DNA of 64,000 nt from Crocodylus rhombifer (GCA_038503035.1 JAVSML010019147.1:62001-126000); one strand, 5' to 3'; shown: positions 25,819-37,549, counted from the first letter of the stretch. Made by a program: numbers and translations. The notes: a model not told the origin generated them from the letters alone.

Positions 25819-25951
25819 GGGCTTGTGGTGGGAAGGGGTTAACTCCTCGCTCCCTGGGAGGAGGCGGCTGCCTGGTGCCGGGCGGGTCAAGCCCCTGCCC
25901 AGGCCCCTACTTGGCCCAGCCCCCCAGGGAGAGACGAGTGAAGGAGGGGGT

Positions 25952-25957
25952 ACTCAC
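25952..25957 (-). promoter_or_regulatory. Candidate minus-strand splice donor
   Basis: The minus strand reads GACTG|GTGAGTA, a near-ideal donor. It would end an exon of about 90-100 nt beginning near the NRF1-type motif at 26047-26057. Confidence 0.4.
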
Positions 25958-26046
25958 CAGTCCCCCTCCTGTAGGGCAGGGCCCCCCAAATCCCGGGCAG
26001 GGCCCCCCTGGCCTGAGAAGCCAGCGTTCCCTGACGGCAGGCCCAC

Positions 26047-26057
26047 TGCGCATGCGT
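26047..26057. promoter_or_regulatory. NRF1-type motif
   Basis: TGCGCATGCGT is one base from the palindromic NRF1 consensus, a motif enriched within about 100 bp of transcription starts in CpG-island promoters. It lies at the right edge of the CpG-rich block. Confidence 0.55.
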
Positions 26058-26094
26058 GTAGTTTAAAAGGGCCCGCCAAACAGGGCCTTGACAT

Positions 26095-26305
26095 AGCCCT
26101 CACCCCTGTACTACCTGGGCACTGGGCCCTCATGACCTCATGTCATCAATGGATCCTTGTCTTCATAAACACTCAGTGAGATGAAAAGTATTGTCCCTAT
26201 GTTACAAATGTCAGGCTGAGGCACGGCATGCAGTAAGGGACCTGCCCAAGGTCACACAGGACGTGACAGCAGAGCTGGGAACTGAATGTAGGTGTTTTTA
26301 GCACA
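26095..26305 (-). mobile_element. MIR/CORE-SINE remnant
   Basis: The reverse-complement MIR words appear in order: CATCAATGGATC, CAGGCTGAGGCACGG, AAGGGACCTGCCCAAGGTCA, and GACAGCAGAGCTGGGAACTG. Confidence 0.8.
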
Positions 26306-28994
26306 GCTCTGGTACTCTTGTGCCTTTTGACCTTGCTGCTTTGACCATCTCTGTGGGCAACCTATCACTACATCATTAATAGCAGAGGATTCAAATCAAG
26401 TCCCACCATGTTCCAGATCACAAATGGCCCTGGAGAAGGGGCTGGGGAGTTCAGAAAGGGACCCTGGCTCTTGTTCCGGCTGCTAATTCATCCATGTAGT
26501 AACTCCATTGCCCTGCCACACTGAATGTGTAACAGGCTGTTCTGAGCCTGGTAGCCCCCTGGGTGAGTATGATTTGAGCCCACCACTCTCTGTAGCCATT
26601 GGCACACTAAGGAATGATGTGACTGACATTACATCCAGGCATTTTGTATTCCCCAGCCTGAATGCCTAGGTCCCCTTTTACAGGTGAGCTCGCTGGGGGC
26701 AGCCTTCAGTGTGAATCTAGGTGATAGAAAGACACCTAAACTCCTTTGTCACTGGACTCACCTGGAGTTAAACATGTACTATTCACACAAACAGCAAATG
26801 GGGGTGGGAGGAGAGCTGGAGTGACCTCAGGGCAGAATGTGCCATGTGAGACTGGACGTGTGTGTCACAGGGTGGACTATGCCTTGCTGAGCCATGTCTG
26901 AATGCTGATGCCATTCACAGAGATGTAGGATCCTGTGAGGAGAAAGCACAGCCAGATCAGTACTTCTAATAAGCTAATATGTTAAGTTGGTTTCTAACTG
27001 CAAGTAAAGAAAACACCACATTTGAAATAAAGTGCCCTCATTAACTCCACTTACCAAGCTGGCTCCCCTCCTTACCTTGTTTCCTGGCCCTATCCATGAA
27101 GCTCATTTTAATCATAATTTGTTAGGCTATCACCCTGGAGCACATATCCGGAATATTAAGACACATGTAATGGAGTATATATGTATTTCCTAACCCCCCC
27201 CCAATCTGATAGAGCCTATGGTGGAAGAGGCTGATAAATCCCGCGGGCAGCGACAAAGCAGGAGGAGAGGCGGACAAATTTAATTAATTCTTATCGTTTC
27301 TGACAGAGGCAGAGAGCGACAGGGAGAGAGAGGGATCTCCTTAGGTTAGCCAGCAAACCTGTCTCCATTATTTCCCTCAGGCACAGGAAATGAGAGAGCT
27401 TGATCAAAGAGGTGAAGGCCATAGCCTTCATCCCTCCCTGCCTGCCCACTGCCTGTGTGGAGCAGCAGGGGCATCTTAAGAGCAGTGAGGGGATCTGGTG
27501 AAAGCACAGATGCTGCCCCACAGGAGAAGAGGGTTAGGATAGGAAGGACAGTCCAGTGGCTGGGCCTCAGAGGGCTGAGTATGTTATGTGGCCAAGGGTG
27601 AGTTCCTCTGGGCCCCACCTTTGGGGCTGGCCACCCACAGTGCTGAGTGCTCCTGAAAAGCATGCTGTGTTGTTCTCTGCACAGCAGCTTTCATATCTCC
27701 ACAATGGAGGTTATGACATTGTCAGGTAGCAGGGATCATGACTTTGAACCCCTGAGTGTGTATGTATGTACCTTGAACTGACTAAAATTCCTACATTAAT
27801 CACAGGCCCTGATTTTTCTGCAGGTGGAGCTCTGGGAGGAATAAGCAAAAGAGAGAGTAAGGCCACTTTTATCCCCTAAGAGTGTGGGGCTAGTCATGGA
27901 CAAAACTAAGTTATGGCCCACACCATAACTTAGAGCGGTCTCAAGGCTTCCCTGCTGCGTATCACCCAACAGCAGGTGCACAGCTCCAACTTTATGGAGA
28001 GCCACTTGTGAGGCACAGTTTCTAATGGAGGGCTGCCAGGAGTGGGGTCTGCTCTGATTAGATGTCAGCCCTCAGCATGTTCTCAAGCAGGAAACTGGAT
28101 CATACATTAATGAATCCTCATGCAGCAAGGCAAGGACACAGCTGGGTTGGTTAAGGGTAGCCTTCACTATGAGCCTGGGGCCAGGCTCAGACTCATAGCT
28201 GTGGATTTACAGACAGGCAACTATAGGGCTCTGCCACTGGGCTCTGCATTACTAAGCATGGGCTATTCATAAAGTGTCTTGGTTTTCAAAGCCTATTTCA
28301 TTTAATCAAGTGGCTTCATAAAGAATCATCACAGGCCACTGGGATTGCCCTGGTGGGCCCCATGTTGTGCATCCCTGCCTCAGGAGCTGTTCTGTGTGCT
28401 TTGATCACTGGCATGGAGAAAACTCCCCTCTTTCCCACAGGGGCTCAGAGGCACGGTGCCACGAAGGGTGCTGTGATGCGTCTCTGCCTCGTGCTAGGCG
28501 AAACCTCCACCATCCCATTAATCCCAGTATGAGTTCATGGGCACAAAAGGATGTGACATCACTGCATTAGAAGCCCATCTCCTATTTGTGGCAACCTCCC
28601 CACTTGCACATGTGGATCCAGTATTGGGTTTTGCAGGGGGGCACCAATGCACACACCATGGGGATAGAGCAGTGTGAAGAACCCCGTTCTTGCAAACCGG
28701 ACTGCAAGTTCTGGATCCTCCTACCTTTTCCTGCCCCTACAAAGTGCTGACCCGGGGGGTGGGGAGGGGACGACATACCCAGCCAGTCTCATCTCTGCAG
28801 CTCCTATCCCAGCAGGCAGCCTACTCCCAGCCCATTTCTCCTTGCCCTTACAACCCCCCCCCCCTCCCCCACCTCCTTTCCTCCCATTTCAGCTTTCTAC
28901 TTGCCTTTCATCTCTCAGTGCTCCATTCACAGACACTGGGGCACCAGTTAAAGTGAATTATGCTGACAGCTTGTTTGCTGTTTGGTATAATGTT

Positions 28995-28995
<1 letters not shown>
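26306..28995. other. Unique-looking DNA, no recognised gene
   Basis: No exon is supported. A repeat-free stretch at 27225-27310 (TTTAATTAATTCTTATCG) could be conserved non-coding sequence. A cytosine run lies at about 28853-28866. Confidence 0.4.

Positions 28996-29043
<48 letters not shown>
28996..29043. repeat. (TG)n microsatellite
   Basis: A pure TG run of about 45 bp, about 80 bp upstream of the CR1 start. Confidence 0.95.
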
Positions 29044-29045
<2 letters not shown>

Positions 29046-29119
29046 ACATGCACACATTACATTGCCCATCCAATCCAAACATCCCAGTCAGCTAACTCCA
29101 GGGTTTTAACACCAGATGC

Positions 29120-29416
29120 CCCTCACTTAAGGCAAGGGATGTTGTCGTTATGGGTGATTTTAATTACCCGGACATCTGCTGGGAGGAACAGTCAGCCAGG
29201 ACGGACCATTCCAGGAGGTTCCTAGCTGAGATACAGGACCTCCACTTAATCCAGGAGGTGCACAGTCCCACCAGAGGAAACGCCCTGTTGGACCTGGTCC
29301 TGGCCAGAGGCGATGACCTGGTAAGGGGCCTCCAGGTTCTTGACCACCTGGGCGATAGCGATCATCGCTTGCTGGAATTCACCATCCAGCGCAGGGTGCC
29401 TGCAGCAAGATGGTAG
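29120..29416 (+). pseudogene. CR1 ORF2, endonuclease C-terminal part
   Basis: This is the frame ending at the stop 29414-29416. It contains the endonuclease motif GDFNYPD near 29150-29172, where the asparagine binds the metal site, and the late motif GDSDHRLLEF near 29353-29382, whose SDH holds the catalytic histidine. In a complete element this domain nicks target DNA to prime reverse transcription. The frame shifts just before the stop. The next frame opens with VALDFRRANF, which is normally contiguous with it, so a small indel near 29390-29412 separates the two domains. Confidence 0.85.
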
Positions 29417-31119
29417 CCCTAGATTTTAGGAGGGCCAACTTCAACAAGGTGAGGAGACTAGTGGGTGAGGCGCTGGGGTCCTTGAGGGCAGGGGAACTCA
29501 GTGTCCAGGGCGAGTGGTCATTCCTTAAGGAAATGATACTCAGGGCCCAAGGGGAGTCCATCCCAACAAGAAGCAAGGTGGGCAAGAGTGCCCGAAAGCC
29601 CCTCTGGCTCACCAAGGGCATCCGGGAATGCCTGCTTACCAAAAAGGCGGCGTACACCCAGTGGAAGGGGGGTGCTATCTCCAAAGAGGAGTATACCTCC
29701 TCTGCTCAGGCCTGTAGGGGGGCGGTCAGGAAAGCTAAGGCGGACATAGAGCTAGGACTAGTGTCCAAGATCAAGGATAATAAAAAGTCCTTTTTCAAAT
29801 ATATAGGGAGGATGAAGGAGGCACCGGGTAATGTGGGGCCCCTGCAAAGTACGCTGGGCAATCTGGTGGTTGCGCCAGAGGAGAAAGCGGACCTCTTTAA
29901 CCAATTCTTCACATCCGTTTTTTTGTGCAGGGACCGGGACTTCCCCGCTGTGATGCCAGATGGACTCAAGGGGAATGCCTCCAGACCTCAGGTTGGAGAG
30001 GACTGGGTTAGAGAGCTTCTGGAGGGGCTGGACGTCTTCAAGTCAGCGGGTCCAGATGCTCTCCACCCCAGGGTGTTGAGGGAGCTAGCTGGGGTTATTG
30101 CAGGGCCCTTCGCATGGCTTTACAAGTGCTTGTGGTGCTCGGGCCAGGTGCCAGATGACTGGAAGATAGCTAACGTGGTCCCCATATTCAAAAAAGGGAA
30201 GAGAGAGGACCCGGGCAACTATAGGCCCGTCAGTCTTACCGCTATCCTTGGGAAACTTTTTGAGAAGATCCTCAAGGAGCACATCTGTGATGGGCTGGCT
30301 TCAGGGATGATGCTCAAGGGCAACCAGCATGGTTTCATTAGGGGCGGGTCATGTCAGACCAACCTGATTGCTTTTTATGATCAGGTCACAAAGGCAATGG
30401 ATGCAGGTGTTGCCGTGGACGTAGTCTTTCTAGACTTCAGCAAGGCCTTTGACACCATCTCCCACCCCATCCTCATTAAAAAACTAGGCGACTGTGGCAT
30501 TGATGCCTACACAGTCAGATGGATTGCAGATTGGCTCAAGGGTCGTACTCAGAGGGTGGTGGTGGACGGGTCATATTCGACCTGGGGGGAAGTGGGCAGC
30601 AGAGTCCCCCAGGGCTTGGTCCTGGGGCCTGCGCTGTTCAATTTCTTCATCAGCGATTTGGACGATGGGGTGAAATGCAACCTGTTTAAATTCACTGATG
30701 ATACCAAAATTTGGGGTGAGGTGAGCACACTAGTAGGGAAGGAAAGATTGCAGCAAGATCTGGATAGGTTACAGGAGTGGGCTGACACAAACAGGATGCG
30801 TTTCAATACTGACAAGTGCAGGGTGCTGCACTTGGGCAGTAGTAACCAGCAGCACACTTACAAGATGGGAAACTCCCTTCTTGAGAGCATCGAGGCAGAA
30901 AGGGATCTTGGAGTCATTATTGACTCCAAGATGAACATGGGCCGACAATGCGAGGTCACGGTTGGCAGGGCTAACCAGACCTTGTCGTGCATCCACAGGT
31001 GCATCCCAAGTAGGGCCAAGGAGGTGATCCTCCCCCTCTGTGACGCTGGTCAGGCCACAGCTGGAGTACTGCGTCCAGTTCTGTGCGCCCCATTTCAGGA
31101 GCGATGTGGACAACATTGA
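29410..31119 (+). pseudogene. CR1 ORF2, reverse transcriptase domain (569 codons open)
   Basis: This is the longest open frame of the window. Residues about 1-190 form the linker between endonuclease and RT. Residues about 210-460 form the palm and fingers: SAGPDALHPRVL, VPDDWKIANVVPIFKKG, NYRPVSLTAILGK, GFIRGGSC, then VFLDFSKAFD with the first catalytic Asp at residue 342, VPQGLVLGP, and FTDD with the paired Asp at residues 430-431. The usual alanine of the FADD box is threonine here, and the serine of VPQGSVLGP is leucine. The thumb-like EAERDLGVIID segment follows. The last about 25 residues are out of frame. The annotated ATG is internal to the original protein, not a true start. Confidence 0.9.
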
Positions 31120-31492
31120 AAGGGTCCAGAGGAGGGCCACTTGCATGATCCGGGGACAACAGGGCAGACCCTACAATGAAAGACTGCCGGAGCTAAACCT
31201 GTTCAGCCTTCACAAGAGAAGGCTGAGGGGGGACCTGGTGACTGTCTATAGACTCACTAGGGGGGACTAGAAAGGTTTAGGGGAGACACTGTTTCCCCTA
31301 GCGCCCCCCGGCATGACAAGGAACAATGAACACAAGTTATTAGAGAGTAGATTTAGATTAGACATCCGCAAGAACTACTTCACAGTTAGGGCAGCTAGGA
31401 GCTGGAACCAACTTCCTAGGGAAGTGGTGCTGGCTCCTACCCTGGGGATCTTTAAGAAGAGGCTTGATGCCTACCTGGCTGGACTCATTTGA
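31040..31492 (+). pseudogene. CR1 ORF2, C-terminal part after frameshift
   Basis: This frame resumes the CR1 protein: [34 protein letters not shown], and [20 protein letters not shown] at 31268-31270 stands where the context suggests a tryptophan codon. The same frame then runs through SWNQLPREVV to a TGA at 31490-31492, the natural stop. The 3' UTR is about 85 bp. The overlap with the preceding frame is due to the frameshift near 31040. Confidence 0.85.
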
Positions 31493-31580
31493 GTCCAGTC
31501 TTTTCTCCCGCCCAGGCGGGGGGTCGGACTTGAAGATCTACAAGGTTCCTTCTGACCCTGATTCTATGATTCTATGATTT

Positions 31581-32430
31581 AGCCAGGCCTCAGGTCTCAA
31601 TCTGCTCAAGGCCGCAATATTTGGATGAACACCCAGCCCTTCAGTTCTGGCCTGAAAATGCTCAGAGGTTTCAGCGTAAAAATCCAAGCTGGCTTGTACA
31701 AGAAGTTACAAGGAGCCCCTGGAGTTGAGCAGACAGGGAACAAATGGCATCAGCCTCTTGTTTCATGGTTTTGATCCATCAAAATCCAAGCACCCAAATG
31801 AGTCAAAACACTGGAAAAATATAAATATCTGTTCTTAGGTATTTGAAGTCTATATAAATAAAAGAAACTAGACTCTGCTGCCTACACCACGACTATAAAC
31901 ACCTGTAATTTATAAGGCTCTATCAGCCACCTATCCAGTGTACATTTATACTGGGCTTTCAAGAAATATTTCCAAGATCATTTGGTGGTATTTATCTTGG
32001 TGCTAGTTCCAATCAGTTTTGCAGCAAAAGAAGCAGCAGGGTTAGGCACTTAAATATACAGAGACAGGGACAGCAGAAGGGTCCTGAGGCATACATAAAT
32101 GGGTAGGTCTCTGGGGGTGGGAAATGATTACAGCCAGGGAACAGCTTATGTTATTATACAGAGATCCAATGAGTTCTTCTATGTTTTCTGTTCCCAAAAA
32201 GCAAATCTCCAAATGCGCTTGTACACATGATACCATTACCACACAAGCGTTGAAAAAATGTCACTGTGTGGCTTAATAGTATCACACTGTACACATTGCA
32301 AATTGCAACAATGCACCTGTCAGCCCACAGTGGGAGGTGGGCAGGCTCTGCAGAAAAAAGGATCGGGCCCCTCATCACATCTGCTTTCAGTAGACTCCTG
32401 CAGCTAGCAGGAAGCCTGGGGCCACCTGGA
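31581..32430. other. No recognised feature
   Basis: AT-rich unique-looking DNA downstream of the CR1 tail. Confidence 0.4.
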
Positions 32431-32720
32431 GACAGGCTGGCTTGCCCCTAGGGCAGCATGGGAAAGTGGCAGGAGGGCAGCTGAGTTTGCTGGTGACTGG
32501 AGAAGGCGGCAGGGATGTTGCATAGGGCACTGAAAGCTTGGGTGGGCTGCTAGCTGGCCACCTGCTGCTCCATATCAGAGGTGCCCAATTCAATGCCTCC
32601 CCAAGCCCACATGGGCTTCCAGCACCCTGCGCACCATCCCTGCCACCTTCTCCACTACCAGCACACTCAGCTGCCCTCCTGCTACCTCCCCATGCTGCCC
32701 CAGGGGCAAGCTGGGTGCCC
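32431..32720. repeat. Long imperfect inverted repeat, about 110-bp arms
   Basis: The left arm (about 32437-32545) matches the reverse complement of the right arm (about 32605-32715). Exact blocks include CTTGCCCCT, GGGCAGCATGGG, AGGAGGGCAGCTGAGT and GGAGAAGG, at roughly 80-85 percent identity overall, with a loop of about 60 bp. No known TIR or target duplication was recognised. It may be a foldback MITE or an old inverted duplication. Confidence 0.8.
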
Positions 32721-32887
32721 TCACCATAACATGACGAAAAAATTGAAATGGGTTTCAATTAAAAACCCACTGTTTCAGTTTAGAGGGCATAGAATAAAAC
32801 CCAGAGGACTAAACTCCTGTCACATGTACAAGTGCCCCAAAGCACCTGATGTATTATTTTAGGCCCAGTGGAATGCCAGAATATTGT
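32721..32887. other. No recognised feature
   Basis: Short unique spacer. Confidence 0.4.
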
Positions 32888-32960
32888 GGGCCAAATCTTC
32901 CACTGATGTAAACTAGTGAGCTTGTCCTTCCACTGATTTACCTGACACTCTGGCCCAGTG
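32888..32960. repeat. Short palindromic MITE-like sequence
   Basis: TGGGCCAAATCTTCCACTGA at the left end and TCTGGCCCA at the right end are inverted. Between them are two TTCCACTGAT-TA words. The layout resembles small palindromic repeats that are common in reptile genomes. Confidence 0.45.
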
Positions 32961-35784
32961 AGTGAGGTCACTGTGGGGCAGTGCCATGTTGTGATGTGGC
33001 GCGTGCACTGGGCAGGACAGACTTCCTCAGGTGAAAGCCTAAGGCCACAGATGCCCGCTCTTCTGTTAGCCTCACTTAGCTCACAGTGCTGCTCCCTCTG
33101 ACCTAAATTTTTTCCAGGTGGGGAACAAGGACACTTTTCTTGTGGCAACAGAGGCCAGAAGTGACAGTCCCCAGCTCTGCAGGGTGGGATATCTGCCGTG
33201 TTAGCTGTGTTGCCTAACACACAGAAATTGAAGTTGATCGGGTCATTATGCAGCTAAACCTTCCCTCCTGGATTAAAAGGTACTTCCCAGTATGGTAGGA
33301 CCTGCCTATGACAAGAGAGTTCATCCACCCTTCACGCCAGGCATATAATCCACACTTGTTATGAAGCCATGTGGGCCAAGCCTTCTGTGCTATGCCTCTG
33401 TTTGTGCATGCACACCTGTCTGTGCCTTCACAAATGGATGCTGGACCAATTTACATGTGCCATCAGCCCTTTGCTGGGCAGATCCTAGTCTGCAGCACAA
33501 TGGTGGTGCATGGCAACTAGGACCTGGCTTTTGCCAGCAAGGAGAGAGCTCTTTGTAAATAAGGGAAATCCTGAAATGCCTCATATCTGATGCAGCATCC
33601 TGAGTAGGGAGTGACTGGGAGTCAGAGGGCTGGGCTGAGGCGATGGTATTTTGGTTAGGCATAGCTGTCAGAATGGACAGTCAGGACTTTGGGCAGCCAG
33701 GCATGAAACAGAGTAGCTTGAACTTACACTGGTGACTGGACCATAGGCCACATAAGTGGTATGTAATGGAGCTCAGCCTACAACCCAGGCCTGTATGCGC
33801 AAATAGGTCAATCAAGTCGCCAGCTAGCAGCTGGCAGCTGCAGGCTCATATGCAAGGCCTACACCCTTCTGCAAACACAATCAATTCCATGTGCAAAAGA
33901 GACGAACAAAATAGTGTGGCCCTCACCTTTGGCACTATGCTTGGAATGAATGTATCTGTGGATGAGGGTATTTTCATTGACTCCCTCAACCCTGGCCTAA
34001 GATCTCTGTCCCCATTTCAGTCTGAGGTACTCCTAGATGCAGACAAGGCATGCCTCACTCATTGGGACTGAGACTTCCTCTTGTACATGGTTTGATGTGC
34101 CTTCCTTCTTGTGTCAGTCTTGCATGTGCTTCCTTTCAGGCCTCAACATTTCCAGTGTCCTTGCTCCTTGAGACAAATGCTGTTTTAAGAAGCCCCTGCT
34201 ATTTCTCTGTGGGGCTTTCAGTGGGGAAGAGGTGTGGATAGAGTTTCCTTTACTGAAAAGCTGGAGGCAGGCTCAGGAAGAGAAAGCTTCAGACTCTCTC
34301 AGCAGTCTGGGTGTGTCCCCATCAGTTCACCCCCTGGCTGCGAGTTTATGGAGAGAACAGGTGATCTTGTAAAACTAGCTAATTGCAGAAGTAGTGCTAA
34401 CATCAGCCAGGTGTTACATATGAAAACAAATGGGTCTGTACATGCATGAGATGGGAAGTATATTTGCATGTGTGCATGGCTATGTGAGTGAGTGTCCCCC
34501 CTACAAAAGTTTGTGTATATGTGGCTGTATCTGTCATGGGTTAGGGGACAGGGATGGGTGAGCTGCAGAAGGCTTCCTGTGCTGGTTTGGCACATCCCTG
34601 AAACATTGTTGCTGTCGGAGTCACCTTGAGGATGCAAAATTTGGCAAGAGCTCTCAAAGAAGCTGATTTGTGAGCCATCCAGTACTGGCATCACCTTCAG
34701 CCAGCCAGAACTTGAGACTCTAAGATACTTTGAAAGTCCTGGCTTTAAGCAGAAGCTCGCAATGATGGCCAAAGCTGGGACATTCATTTGGATTTATGTC
34801 TGTTGCCAGTAAAGAATTAGATGCTTCTAATGCATAACTGGGGATTCATTGACTTTCTGCCACCAGGACATATTCAGATTGACTGGGCTCCAGAGCAGAG
34901 CACAGAATATTATGAAGACACCTAGGATCCTTGTACAGGTAGACTGGGGCCAGCTGTGGTGTCTGTGAAATCCTGGATAACATATGGGATACTGAGACAA
35001 CAGAGGACACAGGCCTATGAGTGACTTGATGTCTCCTCCCTGGAGGCCTCCATTAATGTACTGTGAGATGAAATTTATCTGTACATGTGCAGGTGATGTT
35101 TCATTAGTAACCCCTAATGGAAATGTACCTGTTCTGAGGCAGCTATTTCCTCTAAGAGATTTACAAATGTGCTCTCTGTTTGCAAGGATCTGCAGGCAGC
35201 AGAGGAGAAGATCATAGAAGAGTAAGAAAATCATGCAGAACTGAAACTACAGAGGCTTAGACCTGTGGTCCTGACTTCGCTGACTGCAGTAGCAGTTTCA
35301 ACCAACAGTCGGGCTTTGGCCCCATTGTTAAATGTGGGTTGAGTTCATGCACTGTAAGCACAGCTGGTTCTCCACCATGTCCTTTTGCTGTCCTGCTGTC
35401 CTCCCTCTACTGCCCTGGAGTTACTCCTGAGTCACTGGCCTGAGGGAGAAAAGAATCCGTCTCATTGTGCATATTTTTGTTTTATGTACAACTCCATTCA
35501 ACTTGCTTCAGCACTGCCGATCAATGACTCCATTCCTAATGTTCTTGGCCTCCTGAGCAGCTTGTTTTTTTTTTTTTATCACTGCCCATTGCATTTTCAT
35601 TTAAATCTGACAATAGTTCATTTTCATTTGACACATTAATCTATGCCTCTTCCTGTAAAGATAATTCATCCATGTTTGATGGCAATAGTGTACAGCCCAG
35701 GGCCATGCCAAGGATATTTACATACTTTTGAAAGGCAGTGGAATAACATGCCACCAGACAGAGCTAGGTATCTACAGTACATTT
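32961..35784. other. Unique-looking DNA, no recognised gene
   Basis: The longest frames (33220-32780 minus, 34787-34299 minus, 35234-34827 minus) have no recognisable protein content and no good splice context. Confidence 0.4.
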
Positions 35785-36020
35785 TAAAGCAATAGAAAAT
35801 GTAGTTGGAAGGAACCTTAAATCCATGCCTCTTCCCCAAAGCTAGACTGACTATTCCTAAGTTGTCTTTGGGAAGCATTTGTCTGATCTGAACTTAAAAA
35901 CGGCCAATGACGAAGATTCCACAGCTTCCCAGGTAATGTGTGCCAGTGCTTTCCAGAGGCCAAAATGCTTTTCAATGACCAATCTGGTGCCTTTTTAGAA
36001 TGCTGTTATAATTAAGCAAG
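35785..36020 (-). mobile_element. CR1/L3-like LINE 3' fragment
   Basis: AATGTAGTTGGAAGGAACCT near the left end is the reverse complement of the CR1-type 3' UTR end (AGGTTCCTTCCAAC). It is followed by GATTCCACAGCTTCCCAGGT and GTGCCAGTGCTT, the reverse complement of the segment that codes for the CR1 C-terminus. Strongly diverged. Confidence 0.6.
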
Positions 36021-36784
36021 GCTGGATTTGGGAGGGTGAAACGGGAGCTAGTCTTTTGCAGCTTTTCAGGGAGAAAGCACCATCATCTGAAAGATGTGAA
36101 GTTTAGGATGCTCATTTATGGCTTAAGGGGAAGGATGTTGGAACCAAAGGATGCATGTACCTAGCAATCATTTCTGCAGTTGTAGCTCATGTAGATGAAC
36201 CAGAGCTAGGTCTGAAAAAGCCAGCTTGGGTACAGATAACAGTGGAATCATAACAGCCCCAGGCCTCAGCAGGGGCTGCGAGAAGCTCAGGAGGTTGTCC
36301 CATGCTGATCTCTTTGCCAGCCACAGCCATGCTGTTCTCTGTGCCCCAGTTCAGTGCTACCTCCAGGATGTTCAAATAAACTACAGAGAGTTCATTGTGG
36401 ACATACCCTACTGGAGATGGAGGAGAGATGAGAAGATATCCAGGCCACCCCTTGCCCATACCAAGTATGCAGAAATGTTTGCTCTGATTTTAAATGACTT
36501 AAGCAATGAGGGTGGTACTGATTCCCCAGGGAGATTTTCCCACAGTTTAACAGAGTTAAACCATTTCCGTACTTATTCGGCTTAAGCTTTTCTTCTCTCA
36601 GTTTCAGCTCATTACTTTTCAATGTACTATTACAGGGTGCATTACAGTAATAGCTAGGGAGCTTGACTGAAATCAGAATCCCATTATGGCAGGCACTTCA
36701 TACACACATGGGCATGGACATGTGCTCATTCATGCTCTCTCTCTCTCCCTCCCTTCTCTAAAGAGTCTATACCCCAAATATATG
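36021..36784. other. No recognised feature
   Basis: Unique-looking sequence; a short CT-rich tract lies at 36735-36760. Confidence 0.4.
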
Positions 36785-36900
36785 TAGAATGGGAAGGGGA
36801 AACAGACTCACAAAGGAGAGGGACTTGCCCAAAGTTGCACAGCAGGTCAGTGAGCATGCAGAGAACAGAATCTGGATGCAGTGTTCAGTCCAGTGCCATT
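36785..36900 (-). mobile_element. MIR/CORE-SINE remnant
   Basis: AATGGGAAGGGGAAAC, AGGGACTTGCCCAAAGTTGC, ACAGCAGGTCAGTGAGC and AGAACAGAATCTGGAT follow the reverse-complement MIR order. Confidence 0.75.
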
Positions 36901-37549
36901 GCTACTGTTGACTAACACCTAGATTGGAGCCAGTGCAGAGCATGGGACACGAGACCCGTGTGTTCATTTTAGCCCAGCCTGAATAGATAGGCAGCCAAAT
37001 GGACATCAGGGATAGCTTTAAGCAGAGGGTGTTGCCTAAACCCAATTTGGAGAAATGTTGACAGTAGGCCCTGCAGCAGAAAGCAAAGATCAACATCTCC
37101 AGGCCAGCCAAAGATGGTAGAAGGGACAGCAGTGGATGCAATAAACTTTTCCTGGATACAACTACAGAGGCAATGTGTGTTACAGATTGCTTTTGGGTAC
37201 CTTGTGAGCATGCTTGTGAGAGAGTGAACATGAACGTGCCTAACCAAGCTTGTGTCCCTATGGTAATGGTGCATGCACAGAATTGGTGGTAGCCAGGGCA
37301 AATGGCAAAGGTTATATAATAATATGTTATATGTCTCCTAGGAAGATAATGTATGAAGTAGGTTATGTTAGAGATGGGCTCCAACAATAACTCTGATCCA
37401 GGCTGTCCTAAAGGGTATGGACCTTTACCCAGGCTTTGCACTTCAGGTCCAAGAATAACAACAGGGAACTGTTGTTGATGCTGTGGAACGTGGCTGGTAG
37501 TTAAGATGCGTCTTGTGGAGTTTGGGAAATCACCATTTTCTGGAAGCCC
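36901..37549. other. No recognised feature
   Basis: A 179-codon minus frame (37441-36902) has no recognisable domain and appears to be chance. Confidence 0.4.

Larger units (their letters stand above)
25690..26075. promoter_or_regulatory. CpG island-like block, candidate promoter
   Basis: This is the only segment with dense CpG (I count about 22 in under 400 bp) and very high GC, in a window otherwise poor in CpG. It has no TATA box. It holds a palindromic NRF1-type motif and strong splice donors on both strands, as expected of a TATA-less vertebrate promoter with a non-coding first exon. No coding exon for such a transcript was identified in the window. A GC-rich repeat is the alternative. 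Confidence 0.5.
29120..31580 (+). mobile_element. CR1 non-LTR retrotransposon, 5'-truncated, near full ORF2 3' half
   Basis: The copy starts inside the APE-type endonuclease domain of ORF2, runs through reverse transcriptase and the C-terminal region, and ends in a short 3' UTR with the CR1 tail (ATTCTATGATTCTATGA at about 31561-31577) instead of poly(A). The 5' UTR, ORF1 and the start of the endonuclease are missing, the normal outcome of incomplete target-primed reverse transcription. It is the youngest-looking CR1 here, but two frameshifts (near 29400 and 31040) and one stop (31268-31270) prevent an intact product. The sequence is GC-richer than its flanks. No target duplication was identified. 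Confidence 0.95.

Noticed and set aside
28674..29225. 183-codon plus-strand open frame
   Set aside because: It runs through the cytosine run and the TG microsatellite (alternating V/C) into the CR1 start; not a gene.
34299..34787. 162-codon minus-strand open frame
   Set aside because: Contains repetitive HSHSHAHM-like sequence from CA/TG-rich DNA and no recognisable domain or splice context.
36902..37441. 179-codon minus-strand open frame
   Set aside because: No motif, no neighbouring exon, and another minus frame of similar length overlaps it; probably chance.
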